A stretch of 64,000 nt of DNA, from assembly GCF_022603395.1 (NCBI RefSeq), contig NZ_JAIBKA010000009.1, positions 124,001 to 188,000 of the forward strand. The letters run 5' to 3'. Below are positions 1 through 9,134 of the stretch, piece by piece. Position 1 is the first letter of the stretch, and every line of letters begins with the position of its first letter. A program made the position numbers and the translations under genes. This DNA is from Desulfoferrobacter suflitae (lineage in GTDB: Bacteria > Desulfobacterota > Syntrophobacteria > Syntrophobacterales > Syntrophobacteraceae). The notes below the pieces were generated by a model, which saw only the letters and a program-made list of their open reading frames with translations, did no database searches and was not told the origin of the DNA.

Positions 1-2
1 AG

Positions 3-464
3 CAGGCGCACCGCCAGGGCATGCGCACCACTGCAACCATGATGTTCGGTCACCTGGAAGCTCTCGAGGATAGATTGGAGCATCTTTTCGCCTTGCGCGA
101 CCTGCAGGATCGAACGGGGGGATTCACTGCCTTTATACCCTGGGCTTTCCAGCCTCAGAACACCGCCATCGCAAGGCCCGCGGAAACGGCCGTGGCCTAT
201 CTGAGGCTCCTGGCCATTGCGCGACTGGTTCTGGATAATTTTGACAACATCCAGGCTTCCTGGGTCACCATGGGGCCTAAGGTAGCCCAGCTGGCGCTGC
301 ATTTCGGGGCGAACGACTTTGGTTCGACCATGATTGAAGAAAATGTCGTGGCTGCGGCGGGTGTCAGTTTCCGTTTATCCATCAAGGAGATAAGGCGCAT
401 CATTGAGGCGGCGGGGTTCAAGCCGCGGCAGAGGACCATGGCCTATCAATGGGTTGCTGATTGA
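3..464 (+). CDS. mqnC: Cyclic dehypoxanthine futalosine synthase, C-terminal part (cut by window start)
   Basis: The frame is open from the first bases of the window, so the gene begins upstream and only about 153 C-terminal residues are visible. The stretch reads through a family signature (RTTATMMFGHLE, then LQDRTGGFTAFIPWAFQP) typical of MqnC, the radical SAM enzyme that cyclises dehypoxanthine futalosine in the futalosine route to menaquinone. The SAM-cluster cysteines lie outside the window. MqnE, the other radical SAM enzyme of this pathway, has related motifs, so the C/E assignment rests on the TGGFTAFIPW block. It is followed directly by an aminofutalosine deaminase and mqnA, which supports the pathway call. 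Confidence 0.85.
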   Translation, partial: QAHRQGMRTTATMMFGHLEALEDRLEHLFALRDLQDRTGGFTAFIPWAFQPQNTAIARPAETAVAYLRLLAIARLVLDNFDNIQASWVTMGPKVAQLALHFGANDFGSTMIEENVVAAAGVSFRLSIKEIRRIIEAAGFKPRQRTMAYQWVAD

Positions 465-547
465 GGGCGATTGAAAAGCCCGAAACTCAATTTTCGAACA
501 AGTGCTTAGACGAATACGCAAGCGGGAAGCTCGAAAGGCCAGGCATT

Positions 548-1801
548 TTGATTTCAAGCAATTCTGCATCGACTGATCAGATGGTTTTGCACAGGGCCGA
601 GTGGGTTGTTCCAATGGATCGTCCGCCCATTCCGAATGGTGCGGTTTTGGTGTCCGGCGATTCCATTGTGGAAGCGGCTCGCTACCAAGATCTCAAGGCT
701 TTTTTGTCAAGCGGAGTGCAACAGGTGGAGCATGGTGCCGCCGCTCTTGCCCCCGCTTTGGTCAACGCGCACACGCATCTTGAGCTGTCCTTCCTGCAAG
801 GCAGAATCCCATTGCCCCAGCGGAGTTTCGCTGATTGGCTGGAGAACCTGTTCTCACTGCGGGTATCGGCGTCGCGGCAGGAACAGCTGGATGGAAGCCG
901 GCGGGGCAGATGGCAGGTGCTGAAAAGTGGGGCCGGTTTGTATGCCGACACCAGCAACGAGCCCGGTTTGGATGTTTCAGACGAGTTCCCCGCAAGGCAC
1001 ATTTTTCGAGAAATTCTGGGGTTCGATCAATATGATCTGCAGGCGGCAGTGGCTTCGGACATCCGCGCACCACAGGCGGCAGTCGGCCGGACGATCAGCC
1101 TGGCGGCGCATGCCTGCTATTCCACTTCGGCCAGTCTGATTCAGCAAGCCAAAGCATGGTGCCGCGAGCACCGTCTGCCCTTTAGCATCCACGTCGCAGA
1201 ACATGGGGATGAGATCGAATTTCTGCAAACCGGCAGCGGTTATTGCCGCGAATTGTTGCAGCGCCTTGGCAGATGGACCCCCGGCTGGCGAGCACCACAC
1301 ACATCACCCGTGCAGTACCTTGACTCATTAGGCGTTCTGGACCGGGAAACGTTGCTGGTCCATGCGGTGCACATGCGGCAAACCGACTGGGAGACAGTCG
1401 CCGGCAGGGGTTGCGCCGTATGCTTCTGCCCCCGTAGCAACCACAATCTCAATGTCGGCCGGGCGGATATTGAAAAGAGCTTGCGGTATGGAATCCCGGC
1501 CTGCCTGGGGACGGATAGCCTGGCCAGCAACAGTGATCTCGACCTGTTTGCTGAAGCAGTGCACCTTCTGAATCACCATCCGAAGGTCTCTCCCGATGCC
1601 GTCTTTTTCATGATGACGCACGGCGGGGCCCGGGCACTCAAACAGGCTCAACGATTCGGAAGCCTGGCCAGGGGAAGGCATTCGACTTTTTTGTCGATCA
1701 ACTTACCCGGCGCAACGGGTTTGTCCCGGCTGAGTGAAAAACTCATACATCAGGGTCATAGAGGAGAATGGAAGTGGGTCAATTGCCTCCGGAACAATTG
1801 A
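548..1801 (+). CDS. mqnX: Aminodeoxyfutalosine deaminase-like amidohydrolase
   Basis: A protein of about 417 residues of the TRZ/ATZ amidohydrolase superfamily. Metal-binding features are in order: the HTHLE motif near the N-terminal third, IHVAEHGDE in the middle, VHAVHM and the LGTDSLASN aspartate near the C-terminus. In the futalosine pathway such enzymes deaminate 6-amino-6-deoxyfutalosine; the specific substrate is inferred from its place between mqnC and mqnA. Start is uncertain. The frame is open back to a TTG at 461 that overlaps the mqnC stop; I chose TTG 548, which has AAAGG about ten bases upstream. ATG 581 (MVLHRAEWVVP) is also plausible because family members usually begin near that motif. 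Confidence 0.8.
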   Translation: MISSNSASTDQMVLHRAEWVVPMDRPPIPNGAVLVSGDSIVEAARYQDLKAFLSSGVQQVEHGAAALAPALVNAHTHLELSFLQGRIPLPQRSFADWLENLFSLRVSASRQEQLDGSRRGRWQVLKSGAGLYADTSNEPGLDVSDEFPARHIFREILGFDQYDLQAAVASDIRAPQAAVGRTISLAAHACYSTSASLIQQAKAWCREHRLPFSIHVAEHGDEIEFLQTGSGYCRELLQRLGRWTPGWRAPHTSPVQYLDSLGVLDRETLLVHAVHMRQTDWETVAGRGCAVCFCPRSNHNLNVGRADIEKSLRYGIPACLGTDSLASNSDLDLFAEAVHLLNHHPKVSPDAVFFMMTHGGARALKQAQRFGSLARGRHSTFLSINLPGATGLSRLSEKLIHQGHRGEWKWVNCLRNN

Positions 1802-2634
1802 AGTTGGGAAGAATCGGGTTCTTAAATGTGCTGCCGGTATATTATCCGCTCGAATATGGACAGGTGCCCCACTCTTTTCACCTCGTTTGCGGCACGCCGG
1901 CGTATTTGAATCGGCTCATGGCCGGAGGCGAGCTCGATCTCAGTGTGGTATCGTCCATCGAATACGCGCGCCATCCGGAGCGCTACTATGTGCTTCCCGA
2001 TCTATCGATCAGTTGTGCCGGCCAGGTCAAGAGTGTTCTGCTGCTCAGTCAGGTTCCCATTGACGAATTGTCCGGCAAAGAAGTGCTGGTCAGCGCCCAG
2101 TCCCACACCTCCGTAGCTCTGTTGAAAATACTTTTTATGGTTCACCGGAATGTGAAGGTCACATGCAAAGTCGGCAACTGCTCGCAGGCTCTCATGCAGG
2201 GCACACCACCCGCCGCCTTTCTCGCCATAGGCGATGAAGCGCTGAGACTGGGCACCCATGAGCTCTATCCGCATCGACTGGATCTGGGTGAGGAGTGGTT
2301 CAAATGGACCGGATTGCCCTTTGTGTTCGCTCTCTGGGTGATTCAGCGTCAGCTGATCGAACAATGGAATGGCTCCGTGAAAACCGCAATCGAGAGTCTT
2401 CTCGAGGCCAAGCGGTGGGGGTTGGCCAATCGTCAGAGGATTTGTCAGCAGGCCGCCCACAAAGGCCTTCTCAATGCCTTGGAGCTGGAAGAGTATTACC
2501 GCCATTTGAATTTCGATCTGGACAGGGGTCAGCAAAACGGTTTGCGGCAGTTCTACCGGTATCTCATTCAAATCGGGGAGACCCTGAGCGCTCCCCCATT
2601 GGAAATCTTCTCGCCCCTGGCCTCGGTGGCATAA
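1768..2634 (+). CDS. mqnA: Chorismate dehydratase (futalosine menaquinone pathway)
   Basis: A 288-residue soluble protein with the periplasmic-binding-protein-like fold of MqnA/MqnD. Recognisable blocks are LGRIGFLNVLPVYYPLE near the N-terminus, DLSVVSSIEYARHPERYYVLPDLSISCAGQVKSVLLLS, and QSHTSVALLKILF. MqnA converts chorismate to 3-enolpyruvyl-benzoate, the first step of the futalosine pathway. The start overlaps the end of the deaminase gene by 34 bases, with GAGGAGA just upstream of the ATG, so translation is probably coupled. Three futalosine genes in a row make the pathway assignment firm; the distinction from MqnD rests on the N-terminal pattern. Confidence 0.88.
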   Translation: MEVGQLPPEQLKLGRIGFLNVLPVYYPLEYGQVPHSFHLVCGTPAYLNRLMAGGELDLSVVSSIEYARHPERYYVLPDLSISCAGQVKSVLLLSQVPIDELSGKEVLVSAQSHTSVALLKILFMVHRNVKVTCKVGNCSQALMQGTPPAAFLAIGDEALRLGTHELYPHRLDLGEEWFKWTGLPFVFALWVIQRQLIEQWNGSVKTAIESLLEAKRWGLANRQRICQQAAHKGLLNALELEEYYRHLNFDLDRGQQNGLRQFYRYLIQIGETLSAPPLEIFSPLASVA

Positions 2635-2732
2635 AGTTGTTGGTCCGAGAATTTCGCCTGGACCTCATGCGGATCCACACTGAGACGCGGGAATGCTCGT
2701 GGCCACCGGGTTGCGGCGCCCGCCCCGGCCCC

Positions 2733-2753
2733 CTCCGGCGGCATGCGCCGGAG
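2733..2753. terminator. GC-rich hairpin between convergent mqnA and purH
   Basis: A perfect 8-bp inverted repeat (CTCCGGCG, 5-base loop GCATG, CGCCGGAG) lies between two convergent genes. There is no T tract on either side, so an intrinsic terminator is only possible, not shown. Confidence 0.35.
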
Positions 2754-2792
2754 TGAGCACAAGGCGGTTTAAAACCATGTCGGTGGGCCCTC

Positions 2793-4082
2793 TCAGTGTT
2801 TGAAAGCCCGTTGCCCGGTAAACACCATGGTGACGTTGGCTTCGTTACACGCCTCGATGACTTCCCAGTCGCGCATGGAGCCTCCGGGTTGAACCACGGC
2901 AGATATTCCCTGACGAATTCCCACATCGATCCCGTCACGGAACGGAAAGAACGCATCAGAAACCATGGCCGCACCTCTCAGGCCACCGTTGGCTGCCTGC
3001 GTTTCCGCATCGACGGCATCTTTTTGGGCACGGTCCCGCTCGCCCTTCTCGATGGCAAGCTCCAGGTCCTTGTAGGATATGCCGTAGCGATCATGGCAGA
3101 GGGCGTCGGCATATTTCTGGTACGCCTTGTATACCGCAATTTCGGCGACCCCTACCCGATCCTGCTCTCCTGTCCCGATACCGACGGTGCATTCGTCCTT
3201 CACGTAGAGCACAGAATTGGAGGTGACGCCCTGTTCCACAAACCAGCCAAACAGGAGATCCCTGGTTTCCTCCCGGGATGGTTCCCGGTTGATTCGGTAA
3301 GACTTGTTCTGATATGTGGCTTCGGCCGGTTTCAGGTCGGCGCTGTTCAAAATCCTGTTCAGTGGAGACTGTTGAACGATGATTCCGCCGTCCATGAGAG
3401 ATTTGAAGTCGACAAAGCGGAGCGGAGTGTAATCGGCCAGCCGATCGATTTTGGCCATCTGGATGATGCGCAGATTGGGCCGATTTTTCAAAATATCCAG
3501 AGTGCCTTCCTCATAATCCGGGGCTGCTACCACCTCTAGATAGTTCTTTGCGATGAGTTCCGCCGTCTCCTTATCAACCACCCGATTCACAACCAGGCAG
3601 CCGCCAAAGGCGGCGATGCGATCCGCCCGGTTGGCCCGATGATAGGCTTCCGCCACAGAATTCCCATAAGCCGCACCGCATGGGTTGTTGTGTTTCAATA
3701 TCACCGCCGCAGGCTTTTCCATCAGATATTTGAGGATGTTGAGACCGTTATCGAGGTCGGTGAGATTGATCTTCCCGGGATGTTTCCCCTCCTGCAGCAT
3801 GTCTTCTTCCTTGATGGCACTGACAAGTCCGCTGTTGGGATCAATGAAGCGGCAACCGCCAAGGCTTAGGTGACCTCCAACCAGTTCATAGAGTGCCGCT
3901 TCCTGCCCTGGATTTTCTCCGTAGCGCAGCCCTTTTTCAACCAGCTCTCCGCTCTTGGAATCGGGGAACTTCCAGGCGCGTTTCCGGTAGATCAACTTTT
4001 GTTCTCCGAAAGAAATCTCCATGGAATCGGGGAAATGGTCTTCCATGACGGTGCGGTACATCTTTTTCAAATCTTCTGCCAT
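2793..4082 (-). CDS. purH: Phosphoribosylaminoimidazolecarboxamide formyltransferase, single-domain PurH
   Basis: A 429-residue protein that matches the AICAR transformylase half of PurH only. The active-site block LKHNNPCGAA lies near residue 130, preceded by LRYGENPGQEA and followed by FPFRDGIDVGIRQGISAVVQPGGSMRDWEV near the C-terminus. It would transfer a formyl group from 10-formyl-tetrahydrofolate to AICAR in purine synthesis. The N-terminal IMP cyclohydrolase domain of ordinary bifunctional PurH (over 500 residues) is absent, and the ORF starts cleanly with GAGG upstream of the ATG, so this is an architecture and not a truncation. Another protein must close the ring. Such split PurH proteins are known in Desulfovibrio-like bacteria. 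Confidence 0.88.
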   Translation of the reverse strand: MAEDLKKMYRTVMEDHFPDSMEISFGEQKLIYRKRAWKFPDSKSGELVEKGLRYGENPGQEAALYELVGGHLSLGGCRFIDPNSGLVSAIKEEDMLQEGKHPGKINLTDLDNGLNILKYLMEKPAAVILKHNNPCGAAYGNSVAEAYHRANRADRIAAFGGCLVVNRVVDKETAELIAKNYLEVVAAPDYEEGTLDILKNRPNLRIIQMAKIDRLADYTPLRFVDFKSLMDGGIIVQQSPLNRILNSADLKPAEATYQNKSYRINREPSREETRDLLFGWFVEQGVTSNSVLYVKDECTVGIGTGEQDRVGVAEIAVYKAYQKYADALCHDRYGISYKDLELAIEKGERDRAQKDAVDAETQAANGGLRGAAMVSDAFFPFRDGIDVGIRQGISAVVQPGGSMRDWEVIEACNEANVTMVFTGQRAFKH

Positions 4083-4160
4083 GGTGCCTCCTCAAAGAAA
4101 AAAGCCCGGGTTTGCGATCCAGGCTTTTTTCCAGTAACCGTTCACCATACAGCTCTTTAT

Positions 4161-4250
4161 GAACCACAAAGGCGCAAAGAACGCCAAGGTTGTGCCCTTC
4201 AGGGAGGATTCTTTGCGTGTCTTTGTGCCCTTCGCGTCTTTGCGGTGAAC
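4161..4250 (-). repeat. Dispersed 90-bp repeat, family with GTTCACCGCAAAG
   Basis: Read on the minus strand it begins GTTCACCGCAAAG and runs through ACACGCAAAG, a CTCCCT block and CCTTGGCG to a TTTGCGCC end. A second copy of equal length lies at 44991-45080 in the other orientation. It sits in the gap upstream of purH and downstream of the split fadL gene. Not coding on either strand. Confidence 0.7.
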
Positions 4251-4268
4251 GATTACGATTAAATGCAG

Positions 4269-5351
4269 TTAAAACTTGTAGCTCAGGCTGAGCCCGGCAA
4301 GATGCGCCTTTCCACTATCGAACTTCGAATCCATGATGCCTTGACTGAGCTGATAGGGGGTTGCTTTGAATTCGCGGTCCAATATCCAGATGTAGGTGTA
4401 GGAAAGGTCCAGCGTCCAGTTGCGCCAGCGAAATCCGGGTCCGAAGCTGAACAGGTGACGGCTGTTGGCCGGCAGCAGATAATCAGCGTACTCATCGTCG
4501 ACGGGGGATTGGTCGTAAATGTAGCCGGCACGTAGATCCAACCAATCCATTGCGGTGTATTCAAAACCGACCTGGGCTCGCCAGGTATCATGCCAATTTT
4601 TGTCCCGCTTGACTGAATCAACCGGTGCCGGGACAAAGGGAGGGCCAATGATGGGCTGATCATAGGAAATGGTCAGCGATTCATAGGTGCTCCAGCGCAC
4701 CCAGGTCCCGCCGATCTCAACGCTGAAGCGTTCCCAGGGCTTGAACATCAATCCCATGGAGAGCGTATCAGGCAGTGTGATGTCGCCGCCCGCACCCGTA
4801 TTGGGGAACGCTTGCGGCGCCAGCATTTCTAAAATTTGTGGTTTGTTGAAGTCAACATTTCCCGTGACGTTCTGCTTGATCTTGCTTCGGTAGGAGATGC
4901 CGAACGCGCCCCATTCGCATGGCTGGTAGCGCAGTGCGAGGTTCCAGCCGGCGGAGAAAGAATCCCCGGTCAGGTTCTGCCGGACGTCATACATGGGGTT
5001 GTTCATGCGCAGGGCGTCGATTTTGTTCTTGAGCCTGAGGTCGAACCACATCAAATCGATGCCGCCTGCCACAGAAATCTGGTCATTCACCTTAAATGCC
5101 ACATTGGGATTGAAGGTGAGGGATTTGATCTCGGCATCGTAGGAATTGTAACGGCCGGTCCAATCCGCCGGGAACAACGTGCCCAATCCAAACTGACCGA
5201 AAACGCCAAAACCAAACCAGACTGAGTCGTTAAACTGATAGGTGGTGTACAGGTGCGGGGGCATCCAAACGGTGGCGTCCGAGCTGGTTTTCGTTTTCTC
5301 CCCGCTTATGGGATTGGTTGTGGTCACATCCACACTGGGCAGGATAAAAGT
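4269..5351 (-). pseudogene. FadL/OmpP1-type outer-membrane transport protein, 3' part, cut off by an IS
   Basis: This fragment encodes about 357 residues of a FadL-family beta-barrel (blocks such as VWMPPHLYTTYQF, FGLGTLFPADWTGRYN, WNLALRYQPCEWGAFGISYRSKI, and a terminal strand HLAGLSLSYKF ending in Phe as outer-membrane proteins do). FadL proteins carry hydrophobic compounds across the outer membrane. The 5' end of the gene is at 7095-7321, on the far side of a 1743-bp insertion sequence. If the element and one copy of the 11-bp duplication are removed, the two parts join in frame to 433 codons. The fragment itself has no signal peptide; its reading frame runs a little into the IS, so any product would not be exported. 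Confidence 0.9.
5341..5351. repeat. Target-site duplication, copy 1
   Basis: AGGATAAAAGT, identical to 7095-7105. The two copies flank the inverted-repeat-bounded element exactly. Confidence 0.9.
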
Positions 5352-7094
5352 GGGGTGGTGAAAATCATGCCCAAATCCTGGAGTAAGAATTGATGCCATT
5401 TTTATTCCGTACTTCTCGCCACTTTCAGGAATGCTTTTCTCTGTGATTGAACCGATTGACCGATTTTTTCCTTGAACCATTCATGGATCTTTTTAGTTGG
5501 AACTGCTTGAAGCGCTGTTTGGATTGCGTCCTGGGTCGTCTTCGATAGAAAAGCTGAAAATGATAGGAGCATGGATGTAAAACCACTTTTGACTTGATCT
5601 TGTTCAAGGGTCTTGAACTTACCAATAGCCGATTCAAGGACTTCGCTGCTTCCAAGCAGAACTTCGTCTGGTTTGGCATTTAATGATTGTTGTTCTACAA
5701 AACAAATCAATTCAGCGCGAACCCGGTTTGCTCGATCGTCATTGCCGCATTCCTCGATAGCAGTTTCCAAGTCGATACTGCAATAGCGGTAGATTCCAAC
5801 GGACCTCACGAAATCAACGGCACTCTCGACCACATTCATCAGAGTGCTCCAGCTACCAATTTGTTCACGGTATTCGTGCAGCCAACCAAGCTTTTCATTC
5901 ATCCGGGTGAGATCGAGTCCATCATTGCTGACTCCTCGATCCAAGTAATTGAGCACATCTTGTCCCCATTGGACCAACTTATCCACGTTCATGTAGCGCG
6001 CCTTGCTCCTCTGGTTGGGTGGAGCGAACGCCATTAGATTCGTTTGCTGAACTTTCTTGGCAGTCTGAGCGGCGCTTTGAGTAAACTTGATCCAGTCTTC
6101 GTCGTCTTGAAGTTCGCGCTTTAGCAGGACGGCTCCCTTGTGTTTGATATCGTAAATGTAGCATGTGTTTTGGTACTGGCGGCAGAATCTTTCAATTCCC
6201 GACTTTATGTCCGGCCCGTAATCACCCACGATTTGCCGAGGCACCCCGGTTTTCTCAATCGTTTTAACAAGCTGTTCATACACGATGGCGCCGTTGGAGT
6301 GCGTCACGGGCAACAACGCAATCGGTTCCACATCTTCATGGGTCAGGCGAAGCTCAACAGCCGGCAAGGAACTCTGGCGAATCCCCACAATGACTAAACA
6401 CTTCTCACTTCCCAGTTGAACGGTGTGGTCCACTATCCATATCCAGTCCGTTGCTTTCTCCTTTGCTCGCTCAAGCTTATAGTAGCCCAAACGAAGCAAC
6501 CAAAACCGACCCGCATACCAGGACGGAGTCGATCTACCGAGTCCCAAAGAGGATGAAATGATCTTGAGAATCCGACTTGCCCCTCTCAGACTCGATCCCC
6601 CTGATAAAACAAACTCCACGAAAAGAGAGATATGCGCGATGGAATAGGTATGAAACGTTGGGACGATGTCGAATTTCTCACAGCCAGGGATGCTTATCGT
6701 TTTTTTTCCTGCAACTCTTCGAGCTCCTTTTCAAGCTTCTTCACCCTTTTTTTAAGATCTGCCTTGCGCTTCTCCAAGTACCGAATCTTGTTGCTCAGCA
6801 ATTTGATCTGGTACTTTGCGCTCAGGCATTTGGCCTTCCATTGGTCACGGCTTTCTTCAAAAAATTTGATGAGCTTGCGGGCCGGGCTTCTGTAACAATC
6901 ACTTTCAGATTTCGAGTTCTTATCAAGCATGGATCGGTTCCTCCTAAAAGATGAGAGCCTAAAATTCTATCCATACTTGAATTTATTCAAAAAGTCCCGC
7001 ACAATCGACTTTGTTATGTTGAAAATACAACAACAGTTCGGAACAATTCTCGGTTGAAATATTTGAGCATATCAGGGACGATTTTCACCACCCC
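5352..7094 (-). mobile_element. Insertion sequence of 1743 bp inserted in a fadL-like gene
   Basis: The boundaries are read directly. The left end starts GGGGTGGTGAAAATC (5352-5366) and the right end finishes with its exact complement (7080-7094), a 15-bp terminal inverted repeat. The element is flanked by an 11-bp direct repeat AGGATAAAAGT (5341-5351 and 7095-7105). Removing the element plus one repeat restores an unbroken fadL-like reading frame of 433 codons. It holds one transposase gene in two frames (5402-6930, minus). The family was not identified; the SSEVLESAIGKFK block near the transposase C-terminus resembles the Glu motif of some ISNCY-like transposases, but this is only a suggestion. 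Confidence 0.93.
5402..6930 (-). CDS. IS transposase, probably made by -1 frameshifting (about 509 aa)
   Basis: Two reading frames act as one gene. The first, 6930 to 6694, gives 78 residues ending in a Lys/Glu-rich coiled coil (YLEKRKADLKKRVKKLEKEL). Just before its stop is a run of eight A on the coding strand (complement of 6700-6707). A -1 slip there enters a frame that is open all the way to the stop at 5402; total length then fits exactly 510 codons. The join adds a segment (PTFHTYSIAHISLFVEFVLSG) upstream of the GTG at 6619 that would otherwise look like a start. Candidate DDE residues are D in WIVDHTVQLG, D in IVGDYGPDIKSG and E in GSSEVLESAIGKFK. It is flanked by the element's terminal repeats. 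Confidence 0.82.
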
Positions 7095-7105
7095 AGGATA
7101 AAAGT
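7095..7105. repeat. Target-site duplication, copy 2
   Basis: AGGATAAAAGT, identical to 5341-5351, immediately outside the right terminal inverted repeat of the IS. Confidence 0.9.
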
Positions 7106-7321
7106 ACCGCCCACCATCATCTGCAACCCGGGTAACTGGGTAATGCCGGCCGGGTTGTAGTAAACTGCGGAAGGATCATCCGCCCTGGCAACCAGGGCAC
7201 CGCCGAGAGCGTTTCCGCGTGCGCTGCCTTCATACAGAGCAAAACCCGCTCCAAAACATACCTGAGCTCCCCAGGCAACAACGATGAGTCCCGCTAACAA
7301 AACTCGAATGTAAGCCCTCAT
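7095..7321 (-). pseudogene. FadL/OmpP1-type outer-membrane transport protein, 5' part with signal peptide
   Basis: About 75 residues: a signal peptide (MRAYIRVLLAGLIVVAWGA, cleavage likely after VCFGA) followed by the FadL N-terminal signature GFALYEGSARGNALGGALVA and DDPSAVYYNPAGITQLPG. A very strong purine-rich ribosome site (GGAGGAGGAGAG) precedes the ATG at 7321. The frame runs into the IS and stops within a few codons. It joins in frame to the fragment at 4269-5340. The intact gene would encode a protein of about 432 residues, normal for the family. Confidence 0.9.
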
Positions 7322-7342
7322 TCTCTCCTCCTCCTCTCTCAA

Positions 7343-8026
7343 TCACACAGTAGCCCCAAAAAAGTGTTACCTGCTATGCAAGCTCCTCCAGAAATCCCAG
7401 CCCCGAGTCACCTCCTTCCCCTGAAAACCCCCATCTGCTGTCAGGGAACAAGCCAGGAGCCTGTCCGGGCATGCCGACCCGGCATCACCCCGGCAAACCT
7501 GCAAAATGGGGCGTGACGCCCGATTGCCTGCCGTCCTGACGGCGTTTGAGCGCTACACAATCAAGTGGCCGAATTGCGCAGGTCGGCTCGAGTCACGCGG
7601 TACACGTGACAAAACCCAACCTGCACCCTGGCAGGCCCATTTCGGACACTCTATTGTGTGCAACTGTACTCAGTCTAAGCCACCCGGGGGATAATGGAAA
7701 TCAAGTGTGAGGCGTGGTATTGAACTATGCGAATGAACGCTCATAAATCTACACGTCGACCCCTTCCCCCTCCCTCGCTGGAGCACAAAATCTAGCAGAA
7801 CATTCTTTCACCCGTCAAGGGAAATATGGTTTTTTTGTGCATCTTTTCGTAGTCTTAGAATATGTTTACCGGATTGGAACGGAGCCTTTTGCCTGCTGCA
7901 CAGGGTCCGCACTGGTGCGTGGTGAAACGCCGCCTCCCGCATGGGCTTCCCCGGGGGCTTATAGGGAAAAAATGGGTCGATTGGGCCTAAAAGGGCGGCT
8001 CCTCGGTGTCAGGGTCTCTACAGCGC
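7343..8026. other. Intergenic region without a recognisable gene
   Basis: About 680 bases between the split fadL gene and the next minus-strand gene. It contains one diverged copy of the GCGGCCGAATT repeat (7561-7623). Short open frames here have no recognisable protein features. No RNA gene was recognised. Confidence 0.5.
7561..7623 (+). repeat. Dispersed GCGGCCGAATT/GTTGGGT-family repeat, diverged copy
   Basis: Contains GTGGCCGAATTGCGCAGG, then GAGTCACGCGGTACACGTGAC and AAACCCAACC. Compare the better copy at 28951-29008 and the partial ones at 9005-9043, 30246-30290, 46148-46249 and 61355-61391. Confidence 0.6.
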
Positions 8027-8965
8027 TCAGCGCTCCAGCAGTTTGGAGGATTGCCCGGAGTGCTCCAGCTGCAGACTGTTGCTGACGTATCGCAGCCTTT
8101 GCAGATCTTCCGGCTGCAATTTGTCGAGGGCGGCAAACAAGTCGGAAATTTTAAAAAAAACGACGATTTCGTTAGGATAAATGAGATGGATGTCTGTTTT
8201 GAACTGATTCTGGTTCAAATTGTAGACATATACCAGGCCTTCGATGAACTTGAGCAACCTGCCGACTCCGCTGCTCCGGCCATTGCGATAGGGTTCGTCG
8301 GCCCAGGGTGACAAAATGATGTCGCGCCGAGCCAGGTACTCTTGAATTATGGCATAATGAATGTTCCAGAGGTTATCCTCCGGAAGCACCACGCGGACGG
8401 CGTAATAGGCGGCCGGTTCTCCTTTGGCGGGGGATTGAGGCTTAATGGGTTTGCGCAGGGCGGAGCCGATGTCGGCCTCCTGAATACTTGGCAGGATTGG
8501 TTCACGTTCAATGGAAGGGTGCAGGCGCTTCAATATCTCGTCAATGGTCCACTGTTTACCGGCGATTTCAAAGGGTTCATCGGGACGTACTATGAAATCA
8601 ACACTGTCTTCTAATCCGTACGCCTCCCGGCGTTCGTCCTGGCTGGCTTCAGGATGGATTTCCGGCAATGGGGGAGCGGGTGGTAACTCCTCCGGTTCGC
8701 CTTTGGAATCAATCGACTTATCTGGTGCAGGAATCGCGGTTCTTTTGATGGCCTGCGCCTGGCCCGCGGGTCCTTGGATTGAGCCGGCGGCCGGCAATGA
8801 ATCTCCCTTATCGGCAGCGGGTGGACCTTTTTGCGCCGGTTCGTCACTTGCACCCGGAGTCAGGAAGGGGGTCAGGACTTTACCCAGGTTTCCATGCCAC
8901 AGGAGAAGGCCGACGGCTAAGGCGGCAAGTACCGTCGCGTATATGACCAACTTTGGTTTGGGCAT
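8027..8965 (-). CDS. Membrane-anchored protein of unknown function with LysM-like C-terminal region
   Basis: A 312-residue protein. Residues 5-23 form one hydrophobic segment (VIYATVLAALAVGLLLW) that is more likely an N-terminal membrane anchor than a cleaved signal. A Pro/Lys/Gly-rich linker follows to about residue 110, then a globular part. The segment YYAVRVVLPEDNLWNIHYAI ... IHLIYPNEIVVFF resembles the start and end of LysM-type modules (cell-wall binding) separated by an insert, but the match is loose and the function is unknown. GAGGTGAG lies just upstream of the ATG. Probably a single-gene unit, as both neighbours are separated by long gaps. Confidence 0.7.
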   Translation of the reverse strand: MPKPKLVIYATVLAALAVGLLLWHGNLGKVLTPFLTPGASDEPAQKGPPAADKGDSLPAAGSIQGPAGQAQAIKRTAIPAPDKSIDSKGEPEELPPAPPLPEIHPEASQDERREAYGLEDSVDFIVRPDEPFEIAGKQWTIDEILKRLHPSIEREPILPSIQEADIGSALRKPIKPQSPAKGEPAAYYAVRVVLPEDNLWNIHYAIIQEYLARRDIILSPWADEPYRNGRSSGVGRLLKFIEGLVYVYNLNQNQFKTDIHLIYPNEIVVFFKISDLFAALDKLQPEDLQRLRYVSNSLQLEHSGQSSKLLER

Positions 8966-9004
8966 CCACTCACCTCAAAAAATGCGGAGGACTGACCAGT
9001 GCGC

Positions 9005-9043
9005 ATGTTGGGTTTCACTGCGTTCTACCCAACCTACGGAATT
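9005..9043 (-). repeat. Dispersed GCGGCCGAATT/GTTGGGT-family repeat, partial copy
   Basis: On the minus strand it reads GAATTCCGTAGGTTGGGTAG then CGCAGTGAAACCCAAC. It has the same core as the copies at 28951 and 46148. Confidence 0.65.
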
Positions 9044-9105
9044 CAGCCCCTCTTGCACAAGTTCGGCCGCGCGTTGTTGCCCAGGGACGACCGTTTCAAT
9101 AAGTT

Positions 9106-9134
9106 TTGCAAGGCACTCGATTAATAATTATAAA
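9106..9134 (+). promoter_or_regulatory. Sigma-70-like promoter upstream of the MetE-like gene
   Basis: TTGCAA at 9106-9111 and TATAAA at 9129-9134, with a 17-base spacer, in an AT-rich region. It would drive 9325-10392 with a leader near 185 bases. Inferred from pattern only. Confidence 0.4.

Noticed and set aside
7506-7694. Open frame of 62 codons in the gap upstream of fadL
   Set aside because: No ribosome site, it runs through a dispersed repeat, and the product has no protein-like pattern.
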